DNA from: JBFJVZ01 sp041623895
GTDB taxonomy: Bacteria; Planctomycetota; Planctomycetia; Pirellulales; Pirellulaceae
Reading direction: 5' to 3'
DNA length: 12,278 nucleotides
Assembly (NCBI GenBank): GCA_041623895.1
Contig: JBFJVZ010000226.1
Span: 1 to 12,278, forward strand
Positions within the stretch are counted from its first letter, which is position 1. Every line of letters starts with the position of its first letter. Of the stretch, positions 1-7,339 are shown piece by piece. The position numbers and the translations under genes are program-made. The notes beneath the pieces were generated by a model. It had not been told where the DNA came from. It saw nothing but the letters and a program-made list of their open reading frames with translations, and made no database searches.

Positions 1-1958
1 CTTACGGCGGCGTGACTGCGTTGACCGATACGCAGCGGAGTAGCCGTGCGGATCGAGGCGTCCGCTTTCAAAGTATTGTTGTCGACATTAACGGCTTGCA
101 CCTTTCCATCAACGTAGATCTTGATGCCTTCCGGCTTACCGCTGCCATCGTAGGTTGCAAACACATGTTGCCACGCGCCCGGTTTCACCACCGCCTGTTT
201 GGTAGTGACTTTGATACTGTTGCCGGGCCAGGCATCGACGATGTGCACAGAAAATGACGCCCCGTTTTGCCAAAGGTCCCAGCCGCGGTGCGACGCCCGC
301 TCGTCCATCCGGGCCATGATGCTTGCCATCGTGTTTTTGTTGGCCGGCTTGACCCAACCGCCGTAGCTGAACGATTGGTTTCTCTCAAGATCACCAAGGC
401 CGCCGAGATCAAAGGTGCTGCCGGATTTGATAACCGGAGCCGAACCGTACTTACCATCAGCAATCCAAGTAATCTCTCCCGTAGCCTGGAATTGGGGCTT
501 GGCGGTCGCCGGCTGCGCGGTCAGGGAAGTCTCGCTGGCGGACGTTTTCTCAGCGTCTGCTTGCTGGGAAGGTTGATCGTCGGTTGCCGGTTCAGAAACA
601 GTGCCCCCGGGAATCTCGGCCGCACAAATGTTGCCCTTACCCTCATTCAATGGAAGATGAAAGATCAGGCCGTCAGCCGGCAGTTCGTGTTCAAGTGACT
701 CTGGAGTAATGGATGCCAGCCACTGCTGCGATTCGGCGCGAGCTTTCATTTTTTGCTGGTCGCGATTCGACTTGGCAAGGGCAATTTCCGCCGGCAGTGC
801 TTCCCACCGCGGCCGATCTTGTGTTGAGGGAACGACCAGAACCGGACCCCGTCCATCCTTGGCATTGCCGTCTTTTGGCCCTTGTGTCGTGTTGCGAAAG
901 AAAGCGGCCAGCGAATAGAAGTCCTTCATCGTGAACGGATCGAACTTATGGTCGTGGCATTGACCGCAGTTGGTGGTCAGACCCAGGTAGACCCAGCCGA
1001 ACGTTTGCACGCGGTCGACCGCGTAGTTGGCAAGGTTTTCTTCATCGATCGTGCCGCCTTCATTGGTGGTGATGTTGCACCGTTGGAAACCCGTGGCAAT
1101 CAATTGGTCATCGGTCGGATCGGTAAGCAGATCGCCGGCGATCTGTTCGATCGTGAATTCGTCAAACGGCTGGTTGGCGTTGAAGGCACGAATCACCCAA
1201 TCCCGATAAGGCCACATCTCGCGGTAGTTATCAAAATGCAAGCCGTGCGTGTCACCGTAGCGTGCGGCATCCAACCAATAGCGTGCCCGGTGTTCGCCCC
1301 AAGCGGGTGACTTCATCAAGCGGTCAATCCAAGCGGACAAAGCCTGGTCCGCATTCTGTTGGTGGTCGCTGACAAAAGCACCGACGTCTGCCGGTGATGG
1401 GGGCAGCCCGGTGATGTCAAGGTGCAAGCGGCGAAACAGCGCGGGGGCATCGGCTTCGGGCGCCGTTAAAAGACCTTGTGCTTCCAGCTTCGCCAGCACA
1501 AAACGGTCGATCGGGTTCTTGACCCATGCCTGGTTTTTGACCGTGGGTAACTCTGGCCTGGTCGGCGGGATAAAAGACCAGTGTGGTTGGTATTCGGCGC
1601 CGGCCGCGACCCAGCGTTTCAAGATCGCTTTCTGCTGGTCTGTCAATTGCTTCTTCGTTTTCGGCGGCGGCATGACCAGATCTGGATCGTCCGTCAGGAC
1701 TCGAACCAGCAATTCGCTTTCGTCTGGTTTGCCGGGAACAAGTGCGCCGTATTCAATCGCTGCGTCGCGCCGATCGATCCGCAGATCGGCCTCACGCGCA
1801 GCGCTATCCGCGCCATGACAGGCAAAGCAGTTGTCTGCCAGGATTGGCAAGATGTCACGGTTGTACTCCAGCGGCTCGTCACCTTGCGCAACTGGACGGA
1901 CCAGGAGCACAGAAAGCACGGCAAAGCAGACGACCAGAGAGCGAAAGGCAATCTTCAT
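1..1958 (-). CDS. Planctomycete cytochrome c protein (PSCyt1-DUF1549-LamG), C-terminus beyond the window
   Basis: Reading the minus strand from ATG at 1958 gives 652 open residues that continue past position 1, so the gene is partial at its 3' end. It begins with a Sec-type signal (about residues 1-26, hydrophobic core LVVCFAVLSVLLV). A PSCyt1-type heme site CFACH follows at residues 44-48, then a DUF1549 (PSCyt2) region from about residue 145 that contains a second site, CGQCHDHKFDP, near residue 329. From about residue 430 a concanavalin A/LamG-like fold is suggested by LPLNEGKG, GGWVKP and WQHVFATYDG. In this family a C-terminal DUF1553 (PSD1) domain normally follows and would lie left of the window. 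Such proteins are abundant in Planctomycetes and are predicted to be exported c-type cytochromes; the precise reaction is unknown. The LamG part may bind carbohydrate or protein. Start choice: the next upstream ATG (1963) meets a stop after two codons. No strong Shine-Dalgarno site is visible. Confidence 0.93.
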   Translation of the reverse strand, partial: MKIAFRSLVVCFAVLSVLLVRPVAQGDEPLEYNRDILPILADNCFACHGADSAAREADLRIDRRDAAIEYGALVPGKPDESELLVRVLTDDPDLVMPPPKTKKQLTDQQKAILKRWVAAGAEYQPHWSFIPPTRPELPTVKNQAWVKNPIDRFVLAKLEAQGLLTAPEADAPALFRRLHLDITGLPPSPADVGAFVSDHQQNADQALSAWIDRLMKSPAWGEHRARYWLDAARYGDTHGLHFDNYREMWPYRDWVIRAFNANQPFDEFTIEQIAGDLLTDPTDDQLIATGFQRCNITTNEGGTIDEENLANYAVDRVQTFGWVYLGLTTNCGQCHDHKFDPFTMKDFYSLAAFFRNTTQGPKDGNAKDGRGPVLVVPSTQDRPRWEALPAEIALAKSNRDQQKMKARAESQQWLASITPESLEHELPADGLIFHLPLNEGKGNICAAEIPGGTVSEPATDDQPSQQADAEKTSASETSLTAQPATAKPQFQATGEITWIADGKYGSAPVIKSGSTFDLGGLGDLERNQSFSYGGWVKPANKNTMASIMARMDERASHRGWDLWQNGASFSVHIVDAWPGNSIKVTTKQAVVKPGAWQHVFATYDGSGKPEGIKIYVDGKVQAVNVDNNTLKADASIRTATPLRIGQRSHAAV

Positions 1959-2206
1959 TTCATCCAAGCCGATTCATTGGCAGGCAATATCAAACCAAAA
2001 CAAACGCACGGGAACGCGTCGAAACATTCCTGCCCTAATTATTTACCAACACTGGTTACGAATCGAGCCAAAGAACGGCTGCTTGGACAACCATCGGGCG
2101 GCATTTGGCACAAATGACGCCACTGGCAACTCAGGTGCGACAATTTGTATGACGCGGCCGCCGAACTGGCGTGGCGTTTTGGTTGGATGTCCGCCGGATC
2201 GAATGC
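1959..2206. other. Intergenic region upstream of the cytochrome gene
   Basis: About 250 bases separate the stop of the beta-propeller gene (2207) from the start of the cytochrome gene (1958), both on the minus strand. I see no convincing ORF and no T-tract terminator. The stretch ACAATTTGTAT at 2140-2150 is identical to the core of the palindrome at 4008-4018, so a shared regulatory site is conceivable. The cytochrome promoter probably lies here, but no boxes can be named with confidence. Confidence 0.4.
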
Positions 2207-3478
2207 TTAGTTTTGCCGGATCAGCTTGCTGATGTCCAACAGACACAGTTGTCTGCCTTCGCCCGGGTGGGGTGCATCGATGCAGACGAGTCTGCCGTCG
2301 GGTGAAAATCTTGGATGCGTATCGACTCGCCATTCGCCGGAGTACTGGGGCGGCAATCGGAAACCTCCCAGGTCGATGCGACGGCCGGAGGCGACATGGA
2401 ACAGGTGCGGCGTCTGCAATCGTGACTCACCTTTGGGGTAGGTGTCGTTCAAGATCCACCGGTTGCCGGGCAAGTAGCTGATGTGGCCGCTAGGATCCAA
2501 GACACCGCGGCCGATCTCGCGGACATCACCGCCTCCGTCCACGTCTTCAAACAGGAAGTTCCCCCACTTGTCGTTGCCATCGAAATGTCTGGATTGCGCG
2601 AGAATATGGTGGTTGTCGCGCCAAATAAAATGGGACGTGTAGCCGTTGCCGCAGACAATCCGAACATCGCTGCCATCGGGGCGGGCCGTGATCATCCGCG
2701 TCAGCCTCGAACCGTCGGGATAACGCCAGCGGTGCAAAGCGATAAACCGCGAGCCATCGGGACTACACAGCAAGTGGTTAAAGTAGTGTTTGATGCCCAG
2801 TTTCTCGTTGGGGATCCTGCCGATGCGGGCAATGTCGGCGATCGAGAGAATCGGTGTTTCGTTCCCAGTCTTCAGATCAATTCGCACAATACCTGAGTCT
2901 TGCGGGGCAAGCTGATCCGCATAGGGATCGGGTATCCCAGCGTAGCCATAGCCGGGGCGCACTTCGTTGATTCGGCGGAAATCGGCCGCGAGCGCATACT
3001 TGCCGTCAGGACTGACGCAGTAAATCGCATGCGGGATCGTGCGCAATTGGCCAGTTTGCACGTCCATGATTCGGGCCACGTAACGACCCTGGTTGCGATC
3101 GTTCCAAAGGATCTGCGTTTCGGATCCCGGCAACCACTGCAACATGCATCCTTGTTGCCAACACCAGGCGCTGCTTTCGCCAAGCTGGATCAGGCTGTCG
3201 CCATCTTCCAGGTCGACCATGGCAATCTTGATCGAATCATCGGCCGTTGGCGAACGATGCTCGAAGTCGACCTGCATGACCAGCACGTATCTTCCGCTCG
3301 GATCGAACTGCAGCTTGTCGTAGTAACCGAACCAATGGTGCTTGGGTCCGCGGGTGATTTTCCGCACCGAAACATCGGGATCAGACGTTTGGCCGAACAG
3401 CTGATTTGCTCGCCCGGCTAACGCAGTGACAGCAGCTGCGCGAAGAAGTTGTCGGCGATCGATCAGGTGGTTTGACAT
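2207..3478 (-). CDS. Tat-exported beta-propeller (WD40/TolB-like) protein of unknown function
   Basis: This encodes 423 residues. The start ATG at 3478 is chosen because it opens directly into a twin-arginine signal (DRRQLLRAAAVTALAG, residues 7-22, with R8-R9) and leaves 16 bases after the upstream gene's stop. A start at 3676 would add 66 residues lying over the neighbouring gene and put the Tat motif inside the protein. After the signal, repeated blade-like motifs run to the C-terminus: FDPSGRYVL, VSPDGKYAL, CSPDGSRFIAL and FSPDGRLVCIDAPH. The conserved-looking HHWFGYYDK lies near residues 47-55. The pattern matches WD40-like/oligogalacturonide-lyase-like propellers found in Planctomycetes and Bacteroidetes. 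The role could be a polysaccharide-related lyase or a binding scaffold in the periplasm, but no catalytic residues can be assigned. It is probably co-transcribed with the gene ending at 3495. Confidence 0.85.
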   Translation of the reverse strand: MSNHLIDRRQLLRAAAVTALAGRANQLFGQTSDPDVSVRKITRGPKHHWFGYYDKLQFDPSGRYVLVMQVDFEHRSPTADDSIKIAMVDLEDGDSLIQLGESSAWCWQQGCMLQWLPGSETQILWNDRNQGRYVARIMDVQTGQLRTIPHAIYCVSPDGKYALAADFRRINEVRPGYGYAGIPDPYADQLAPQDSGIVRIDLKTGNETPILSIADIARIGRIPNEKLGIKHYFNHLLCSPDGSRFIALHRWRYPDGSRLTRMITARPDGSDVRIVCGNGYTSHFIWRDNHHILAQSRHFDGNDKWGNFLFEDVDGGGDVREIGRGVLDPSGHISYLPGNRWILNDTYPKGESRLQTPHLFHVASGRRIDLGGFRLPPQYSGEWRVDTHPRFSPDGRLVCIDAPHPGEGRQLCLLDISKLIRQN

Positions 3479-3494
3479 CGAACGTATGGGACAG

Positions 3495-3899
3495 CTAACC
3501 GGCTGCGCGTTTGACCTTGGATTTGCGACGGGCAGGCTTGGCAACCAGGCGGACTTCCGGCATCGTCGAGCGGCCGCCATGAAACGTCCGCCGCCCATCA
3601 ATGGTGTGATCAAAAACAAACACCCCGTTGGCGATCCCCGCTCGCGGGGAAACTCGCAGGATCGCCGGGTGGCCACATTCGTTGCAGCGGACTCGCAAAC
3701 CGTGACTTTCCAATAACTCGTGAATCGATTGCGCTAACTGCTGGTTTCGTTCCAGATTGTCCAGCGAGCAGCCGGCTAGCTTGGCCAACTGACCCTGAAT
3801 GGCCAGCCGAATCGACCGCTGCAGCCGATTGAGCTCCTCCTGCAGTTGGGTCAGCGTCTGCTGCGCTTCTTTGGCGGTCAACGGTTGGGCTTGATCCAT
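3495..3899 (-). CDS. Small hypothetical protein with coiled coil, CxxC motif and basic tail
   Basis: This encodes 134 residues and I do not recognise a named family. Residues about 8-35 are Gln/Leu/Glu-rich and likely form a coiled coil (EAQQTLTQLQEELNRLQRSI). A single CNECG motif (C72, C75) could be half of a metal-binding knuckle. It is followed by a predicted beta region (GVFVFDHTIDGRRTFHGG) and a Lys/Arg-rich tail (KPARRKSKVKRAAG). There is no signal peptide or membrane segment, so it is probably cytoplasmic; the basic tail would suit nucleic-acid binding, which is inference only. It is the first gene of a likely two-gene minus-strand unit with the Tat-exported propeller gene 16 bases downstream. 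Its promoter should lie in the divergent region 3900-4217. The ORF is real in my judgement because of its coherent composition and tight spacing. Confidence 0.7.
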   Translation of the reverse strand: MDQAQPLTAKEAQQTLTQLQEELNRLQRSIRLAIQGQLAKLAGCSLDNLERNQQLAQSIHELLESHGLRVRCNECGHPAILRVSPRAGIANGVFVFDHTIDGRRTFHGGRSTMPEVRLVAKPARRKSKVKRAAG

Positions 3900-4217
3900 C
3901 AGCGGCTTCCTGCAAGCAACGTCGCGTAGCTCTTCGGCCGGCTATCTGCAGGGAAGAGACCCATCGGCGGGGCGAGAAAAAACGATCTTCGTCCTTGATC
4001 AGGTTATACAATTTGTATAAAGTGTCCAGTGGGCTTTTCAGCAAAGCGGCCAAATCGCGGCAAAAAGCTGCTCATTCGCCCCAATCACTACATCGTTCGC
4101 TCTCGGAGCCCGCATTCGCTGATTTGCGGCCGAGTCGACGTGGTAATTCGCGTAGGAATTCAGTAGTTTCGACGGATTAGACGCCCACTTTCGCCACTTT
4201 CGGAACTTCGCAAGACG
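3900..4217. other. Divergent intergenic region between the minus operon and the adaptor operon
   Basis: This 318-base stretch separates genes transcribed away from each other (3899 leftward, 4218 rightward) and must hold promoters for both. The visible structure is an AT-rich perfect palindrome at 4004-4020 and a 9-base tandem duplication CCACTTTCG at 4185-4193 and 4194-4202, just before the start at 4218. The rightward gene would have a leader of almost 200 bases if transcription starts near the palindrome. Small ORFs crossing this region look like shadows. I see no RNA gene or riboswitch. Confidence 0.55.
4004..4020. promoter_or_regulatory. Perfect 7-bp inverted repeat, possible operator / overlapping -10 elements
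   Basis: TTATACA-ATT-TGTATAA is a perfect dyad with 7-base arms and a 3-base centre, in the middle of the divergent intergenic region. Each arm offers a -10-like hexamer (TATAAA at 4016-4021 on plus; TATAAC on minus). A TTGATC at 3995-4000 could be a plus-strand -35, but the spacing to TATAAA is only 15 bases. A dimeric repressor site controlling both directions is a plausible reading; no regulator is identifiable. Confidence 0.4.
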
Positions 4218-6266
4218 ATGGCAGACCAGCAAACGATTGAAGAAACCAAAGCACAGATACGCGGCTTGGTGAACGAGATCGCAGCGCTCGCCAAGGGGGG
4301 TGCGACGGCTGAGGAGTTTTATCCGGAACTACTCTCCAAAGTCATCACGGCTTTGGCGGCTCCCGGCGGCGCGATTTGGTTATTGGACCAGGATCGCCAG
4401 CTGAATCTGCAGTATCAGATCAATGCGGAGCCCACACTGCTGACCAATGACAGCGACGATGCCCAGCGGCACACCCGGCTGATCCAGCGCGTCGCCAACA
4501 CGGGCCAGTCGCTGTTGGTGCCGCCCTACTCGGGTACCACGGACGGCGACGCCGAAGGCAATCCGACACGATTCTTGTTGGTGCTGGGATCACTGAGCCA
4601 CGACGGCACCAAGGATGGACTGATCGAGATTTTCCAACGGCCCGACACTGCCCCCGACACGCAGCGCGGTTACCTGCGATTCCTGGAGCAGATGTGTGGC
4701 TTGGCAGCCGAGTGGTTGCGGAGTCAAAAGTTGCGGACGCTGGGTGACCGGCAGGTTCTCTGGCAGCAATCCGACTCCTTTGCCCGCTCCGCACATGAAT
4801 CGCTGGACTTGAAGGAAACGGCGTACATCGTTGCCAACGAAGGCCGCCGGCTGATCGGCTGCGATCGTGTCAGCGTGGCGATCAAGAAAGGCCGCAAGTG
4901 CAAAGTGCAAGCGATCAGCGGGCAGGACACCATTGAAAACCGTTCCAACATCGTCGCTGCCCTGAACAACCTGGCAACGCGGGTGGTGGCCGCCGGCGAA
5001 CCACTTTGGCATGACGGGTCAACCGAGGACCTGCCGCCGCAGATCGAAGAAGCATTGGAAGACTACGTCGATCTTTCCTACGGCCGAAACATCGCCGTAC
5101 TACCGCTTCGCGAACCGTTTCGCAAACTGGGCGCCGACGACGATGCCGGGGCCGCGGGCGAAATCGACCGCGACAACGCCCATCGCGGTGAAGTCATTGG
5201 GGCCTTGATTGTCGAACAGATCGAAAGCGACTTGCCGGCGGAGGTGTTCCACGCACGAACTGACCTGGTCTACGAGCATGGCACGCGGGCCATCGCCAAC
5301 TCGATGTCTCACACGAATCTGTTCCTGATGCCGTTGTGGCGCGCATTGGGTAGAGCAACGTGGGTGTTGCGGGCGCGGACACTACCCAAGACCTTGGCCG
5401 TGATCGGTCTGATTGCCGCCATCATTTTGGGCCTGATCTTCATCAAGAAAGACTTCACGCTGGAAGCGGAGGGGACGCTGCGACCGCAGGCCCGCCATCA
5501 CGTTTACGCGCCGATTGACGGCGAAGTTTTGGAAGTCAAGGTCGATCACAACTCAGTTGTCAAAGCCGGCGATCCGCTGGTGATTCTCCGCAACCGCGAG
5601 ATCGAAATTCAGATCACCGATTTGGAAGGCCAGCGTCTGACCAACTTTGCGGAGCTGGTGCGGGTGCAGGGCCAGATGCGTCATGGTCGCGAGATGAAAG
5701 CGATCGAGTTGCAGGCGCTGCAGGGCGAAGAGAAAGAACTAAAGACAAAGTTATTCGTCATCGAAGAAAAACTGAAGCTGCAAAAGTCGCGCGCCGAACA
5801 GCTGATCATCAAATCGCCGATTGACGGTTTAGTGACCTCTTGGGACGTGGAAAAAACGCTTCGCAGCCGGCCCATCATGACCGGCCAGATGTTGGTCGAA
5901 GTCGCTGATTTGGATCAGCCTTACTTCTTGGATCTGGACATGCCCGAAAAACGTGAGGGGCACCTGGACGAGTACATCGCGACGCACAACGTGGACTCGT
6001 TGGACGTGACCTACATTTTGGGCAGCGACCCCGACGCGCCGCTGACAGCAACTTTGGACTTGGCAAGTATCTCAGGCCGTGCCGAAGCGAATGAGGAACA
6101 TGGCTCGATCATCAAGATGCATGCGCTGCCGGACCAGGCCGAGTTGTTGAAGTTGAATCCGCGACCGGGCACCAAGTTGATTGGCAAAGTGCACTGTGGG
6201 CGAGCCTCCAGTGGCTTCGTCTTTTTGCACGAAATCTATGAATGGTGCTGCAAATTCTTTTTCTAG
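4218..6266 (+). CDS. Tandem GAF-like domains fused through a membrane helix to a HlyD adaptor
   Basis: This encodes 682 residues. The N-terminal cytoplasmic part has two GAF-like regions, about residues 15-170 (ALAAPGGAIWLLDQDRQLNLQY) and 190-365 (DLKETAYIVANEGRRLIGCDRVSV; later RGEVIGALIVEQ). A single transmembrane helix follows (about 390-409, LAVIGLIAAIILGLIFI). The periplasmic part is a HlyD/membrane-fusion adaptor: lipoyl half-motif YAPIDGEVLEVKVDHNSVVKAGDPL (429-453), coiled coil about 465-525, second lipoyl half IIKSPIDGLVTSWDV (530-544), then a beta-barrel region. The C-terminal segment GFVFLHEIYEWCCKFFF resembles a membrane-returning amphipathic helix. Adaptors normally bridge an inner-membrane pump to an outer-membrane channel; here the GAF domains suggest control by a small ligand or redox state, which is inferred. 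ATG 4218 is the only usable start after the in-frame TAG at 4164. It is first in a three-gene set, 34 bases before the next gene. Confidence 0.92.
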   Translation: MADQQTIEETKAQIRGLVNEIAALAKGGATAEEFYPELLSKVITALAAPGGAIWLLDQDRQLNLQYQINAEPTLLTNDSDDAQRHTRLIQRVANTGQSLLVPPYSGTTDGDAEGNPTRFLLVLGSLSHDGTKDGLIEIFQRPDTAPDTQRGYLRFLEQMCGLAAEWLRSQKLRTLGDRQVLWQQSDSFARSAHESLDLKETAYIVANEGRRLIGCDRVSVAIKKGRKCKVQAISGQDTIENRSNIVAALNNLATRVVAAGEPLWHDGSTEDLPPQIEEALEDYVDLSYGRNIAVLPLREPFRKLGADDDAGAAGEIDRDNAHRGEVIGALIVEQIESDLPAEVFHARTDLVYEHGTRAIANSMSHTNLFLMPLWRALGRATWVLRARTLPKTLAVIGLIAAIILGLIFIKKDFTLEAEGTLRPQARHHVYAPIDGEVLEVKVDHNSVVKAGDPLVILRNREIEIQITDLEGQRLTNFAELVRVQGQMRHGREMKAIELQALQGEEKELKTKLFVIEEKLKLQKSRAEQLIIKSPIDGLVTSWDVEKTLRSRPIMTGQMLVEVADLDQPYFLDLDMPEKREGHLDEYIATHNVDSLDVTYILGSDPDAPLTATLDLASISGRAEANEEHGSIIKMHALPDQAELLKLNPRPGTKLIGKVHCGRASSGFVFLHEIYEWCCKFFF

Positions 6267-6289
6267 TTCCCAACACCTACCTCCCCGTA

Positions 6290-6297
6290 GAGAGGAA
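6290..6297 (+). promoter_or_regulatory. Shine-Dalgarno site deciding the start at 6301
   Basis: GAGAGGAA lies 3-5 bases upstream of ATG 6301. It selects this start over the upstream in-frame ATG at 6181, which lies inside the preceding gene and would put the signal peptide in the interior. Confidence 0.7.
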
Positions 6298-6300
6298 ACC

Positions 6301-7209
6301 ATGCTTTCACGTTTATTCACATTACTGTTGGCGGCGCTGTTTGCTGGTCCGGTGTTGGCGCAGTCCTTCGCAGCCGCAATCGATGACACCGATGAGGGCA
6401 GCGAAATCAGAGCCGAAAACTGCATGGTCGGCTATATCAACCGAGTCAACATTCCTGCCCTGACTCAGGGCAGACTGACGGAAATCAAAATCGAAGAAGG
6501 CGACACCATTGAGAAAGACACCTTGGTCGCGGTCATCGATGACACACAAGCGATCCTGAATCTGGATCTTAAAAAAGCGGAACTGGTCGAAGCGGAACTG
6601 AATGCAACCAACACCGTCAACTTGCGGGACGCACAGAACGCAGAACAGTTGGCCACCGCCGAGGCCGAAGCCTACAAGGAGCTGCGCAAAGAAGGCGCTA
6701 CTCCCTACTGGGAAATGGAAAAGAAACGCTTGGAGGCCAAACGCGCCAAGTTGCGGGTCGAATTGGCGGAAATGAACATGAAAGTCGCCAAGTCACAGTA
6801 CTTCGCCAAAGAGAGCGAAATGAAAATCGCCGCCGAAGAAGTCTCGCGGCGACAGATCAAAGCACCGTTTGCGGGGTTCATCGAAAACCGCACCGCCCAG
6901 CTTGGTGAATGGGTTCAAGCCGGCAGCCCGATCGCGATGCTGGTGGAAATGGACCGCCTGCGTGTGGAAGGCGACATCGACGCGCTTCGCTACTCGGGCC
7001 GGCTCTCGATCGGCACGCCCGCCAAGGTCTTGATCTATCACCGCAGCGACGATGATCCGATCGCCATCAACGCCAAGATCGGCTACGTCAGCACCGAAAT
7101 CGACTTGAACAATCGGTATCGCGTCTGGGTCACGGTCGACAACACGCGGGTCGGTCTTGATTGGCTGATCAAGCCGGGGATGCGGGCTGAGATCATCATC
7201 GGTGAGTAA
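6301..7209 (+). CDS. Secreted HlyD/RND-type periplasmic adaptor subunit
   Basis: This encodes 302 residues starting with a Sec signal peptide (MLSRLFTLLLAALFAGPVLA, cleavage probably after A20 before QS). The mature protein has a first lipoyl half (IPALTQGRLTEIKIEEGDTI, about 51-70), a long charged alpha-helical hairpin (about 85-180, rich in Ala, Glu, Lys), a second lipoyl half (IKAPFAGFIENRTAQLGEWV, 186-205) and a beta-barrel domain (MDRLRVEGDIDALR onward) ending at GMRAEIIIGE. This is the membrane-fusion/adaptor architecture. It is compact and seems to lack the extra C-terminal membrane-proximal domain of many RND adaptors. No pump gene adjoins it, and the partners are probably the HlyD fusions on either side. 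The gap from the upstream gene is 34 bases with a good Shine-Dalgarno site, so co-transcription is likely. A free cysteine (C41) near the mature N-terminus is noticeable but does not form a lipobox. Confidence 0.92.
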   Translation: MLSRLFTLLLAALFAGPVLAQSFAAAIDDTDEGSEIRAENCMVGYINRVNIPALTQGRLTEIKIEEGDTIEKDTLVAVIDDTQAILNLDLKKAELVEAELNATNTVNLRDAQNAEQLATAEAEAYKELRKEGATPYWEMEKKRLEAKRAKLRVELAEMNMKVAKSQYFAKESEMKIAAEEVSRRQIKAPFAGFIENRTAQLGEWVQAGSPIAMLVEMDRLRVEGDIDALRYSGRLSIGTPAKVLIYHRSDDDPIAINAKIGYVSTEIDLNNRYRVWVTVDNTRVGLDWLIKPGMRAEIIIGE

Positions 7210-7230
7210 CCAGTTGATGAAATGAATGGA

Positions 7231-7310
7231 GGCCAGGACCTGTCCTGGCAGTAGTCGTGTAGGCCAGGACCTGTCCTGGCAACCCAACCCACCAGGATCC
7301 GTCCTGGCTT
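7231..7310. repeat. Three tandem short palindromes (REP-like hairpins) between operon genes
   Basis: GCCAGGACCTGTCCTGGC occurs twice, at 7232-7249 and 7263-7280, with period 31, and a diverged third copy CCAGGATCCGTCCTGG lies at about 7292-7307. The first two are perfect inverted repeats with 8-base arms, and the third keeps the dyad with compensating changes. They fill most of the 130-base gap between the stop of the adaptor gene (7209) and the start of the M50 gene (7340). In RNA they would form strong hairpins that could stabilise the upstream message or attenuate the downstream one. No T-tract follows them, so they are not classical terminators. They may be members of a dispersed intergenic repeat family, which one window cannot show. 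Confidence 0.85.
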
Positions 7311-7339
7311 ACCCCCTCGCCGGATGATTTGCTTCGACG

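Noticed and set aside
3479..3676. N-terminal extension of the beta-propeller gene (start at 3676)
   Set aside because: It overlaps the neighbouring minus-strand gene in another frame and would bury the twin-arginine signal at residue 73; ATG 3478 is a better start.
3610..4053. 147-residue minus-strand ORF overlapping the CxxC gene and the palindrome
   Set aside because: It covers the coiled-coil gene in another frame and runs over the likely promoter; its sequence has no coherent pattern.
6181..6300. Longer start for the secreted HlyD adaptor (ATG 6181)
   Set aside because: It overlaps the end of the GAF-HlyD gene and moves the signal peptide to the interior; a Shine-Dalgarno site supports ATG 6301.
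7231..7310. Tandem palindromes as a CRISPR array or intrinsic terminator
   Set aside because: There are only three copies with gaps of about 11-13 bases, the unit is itself palindromic, and no T-tract follows. This fits neither a CRISPR array nor an intrinsic terminator.
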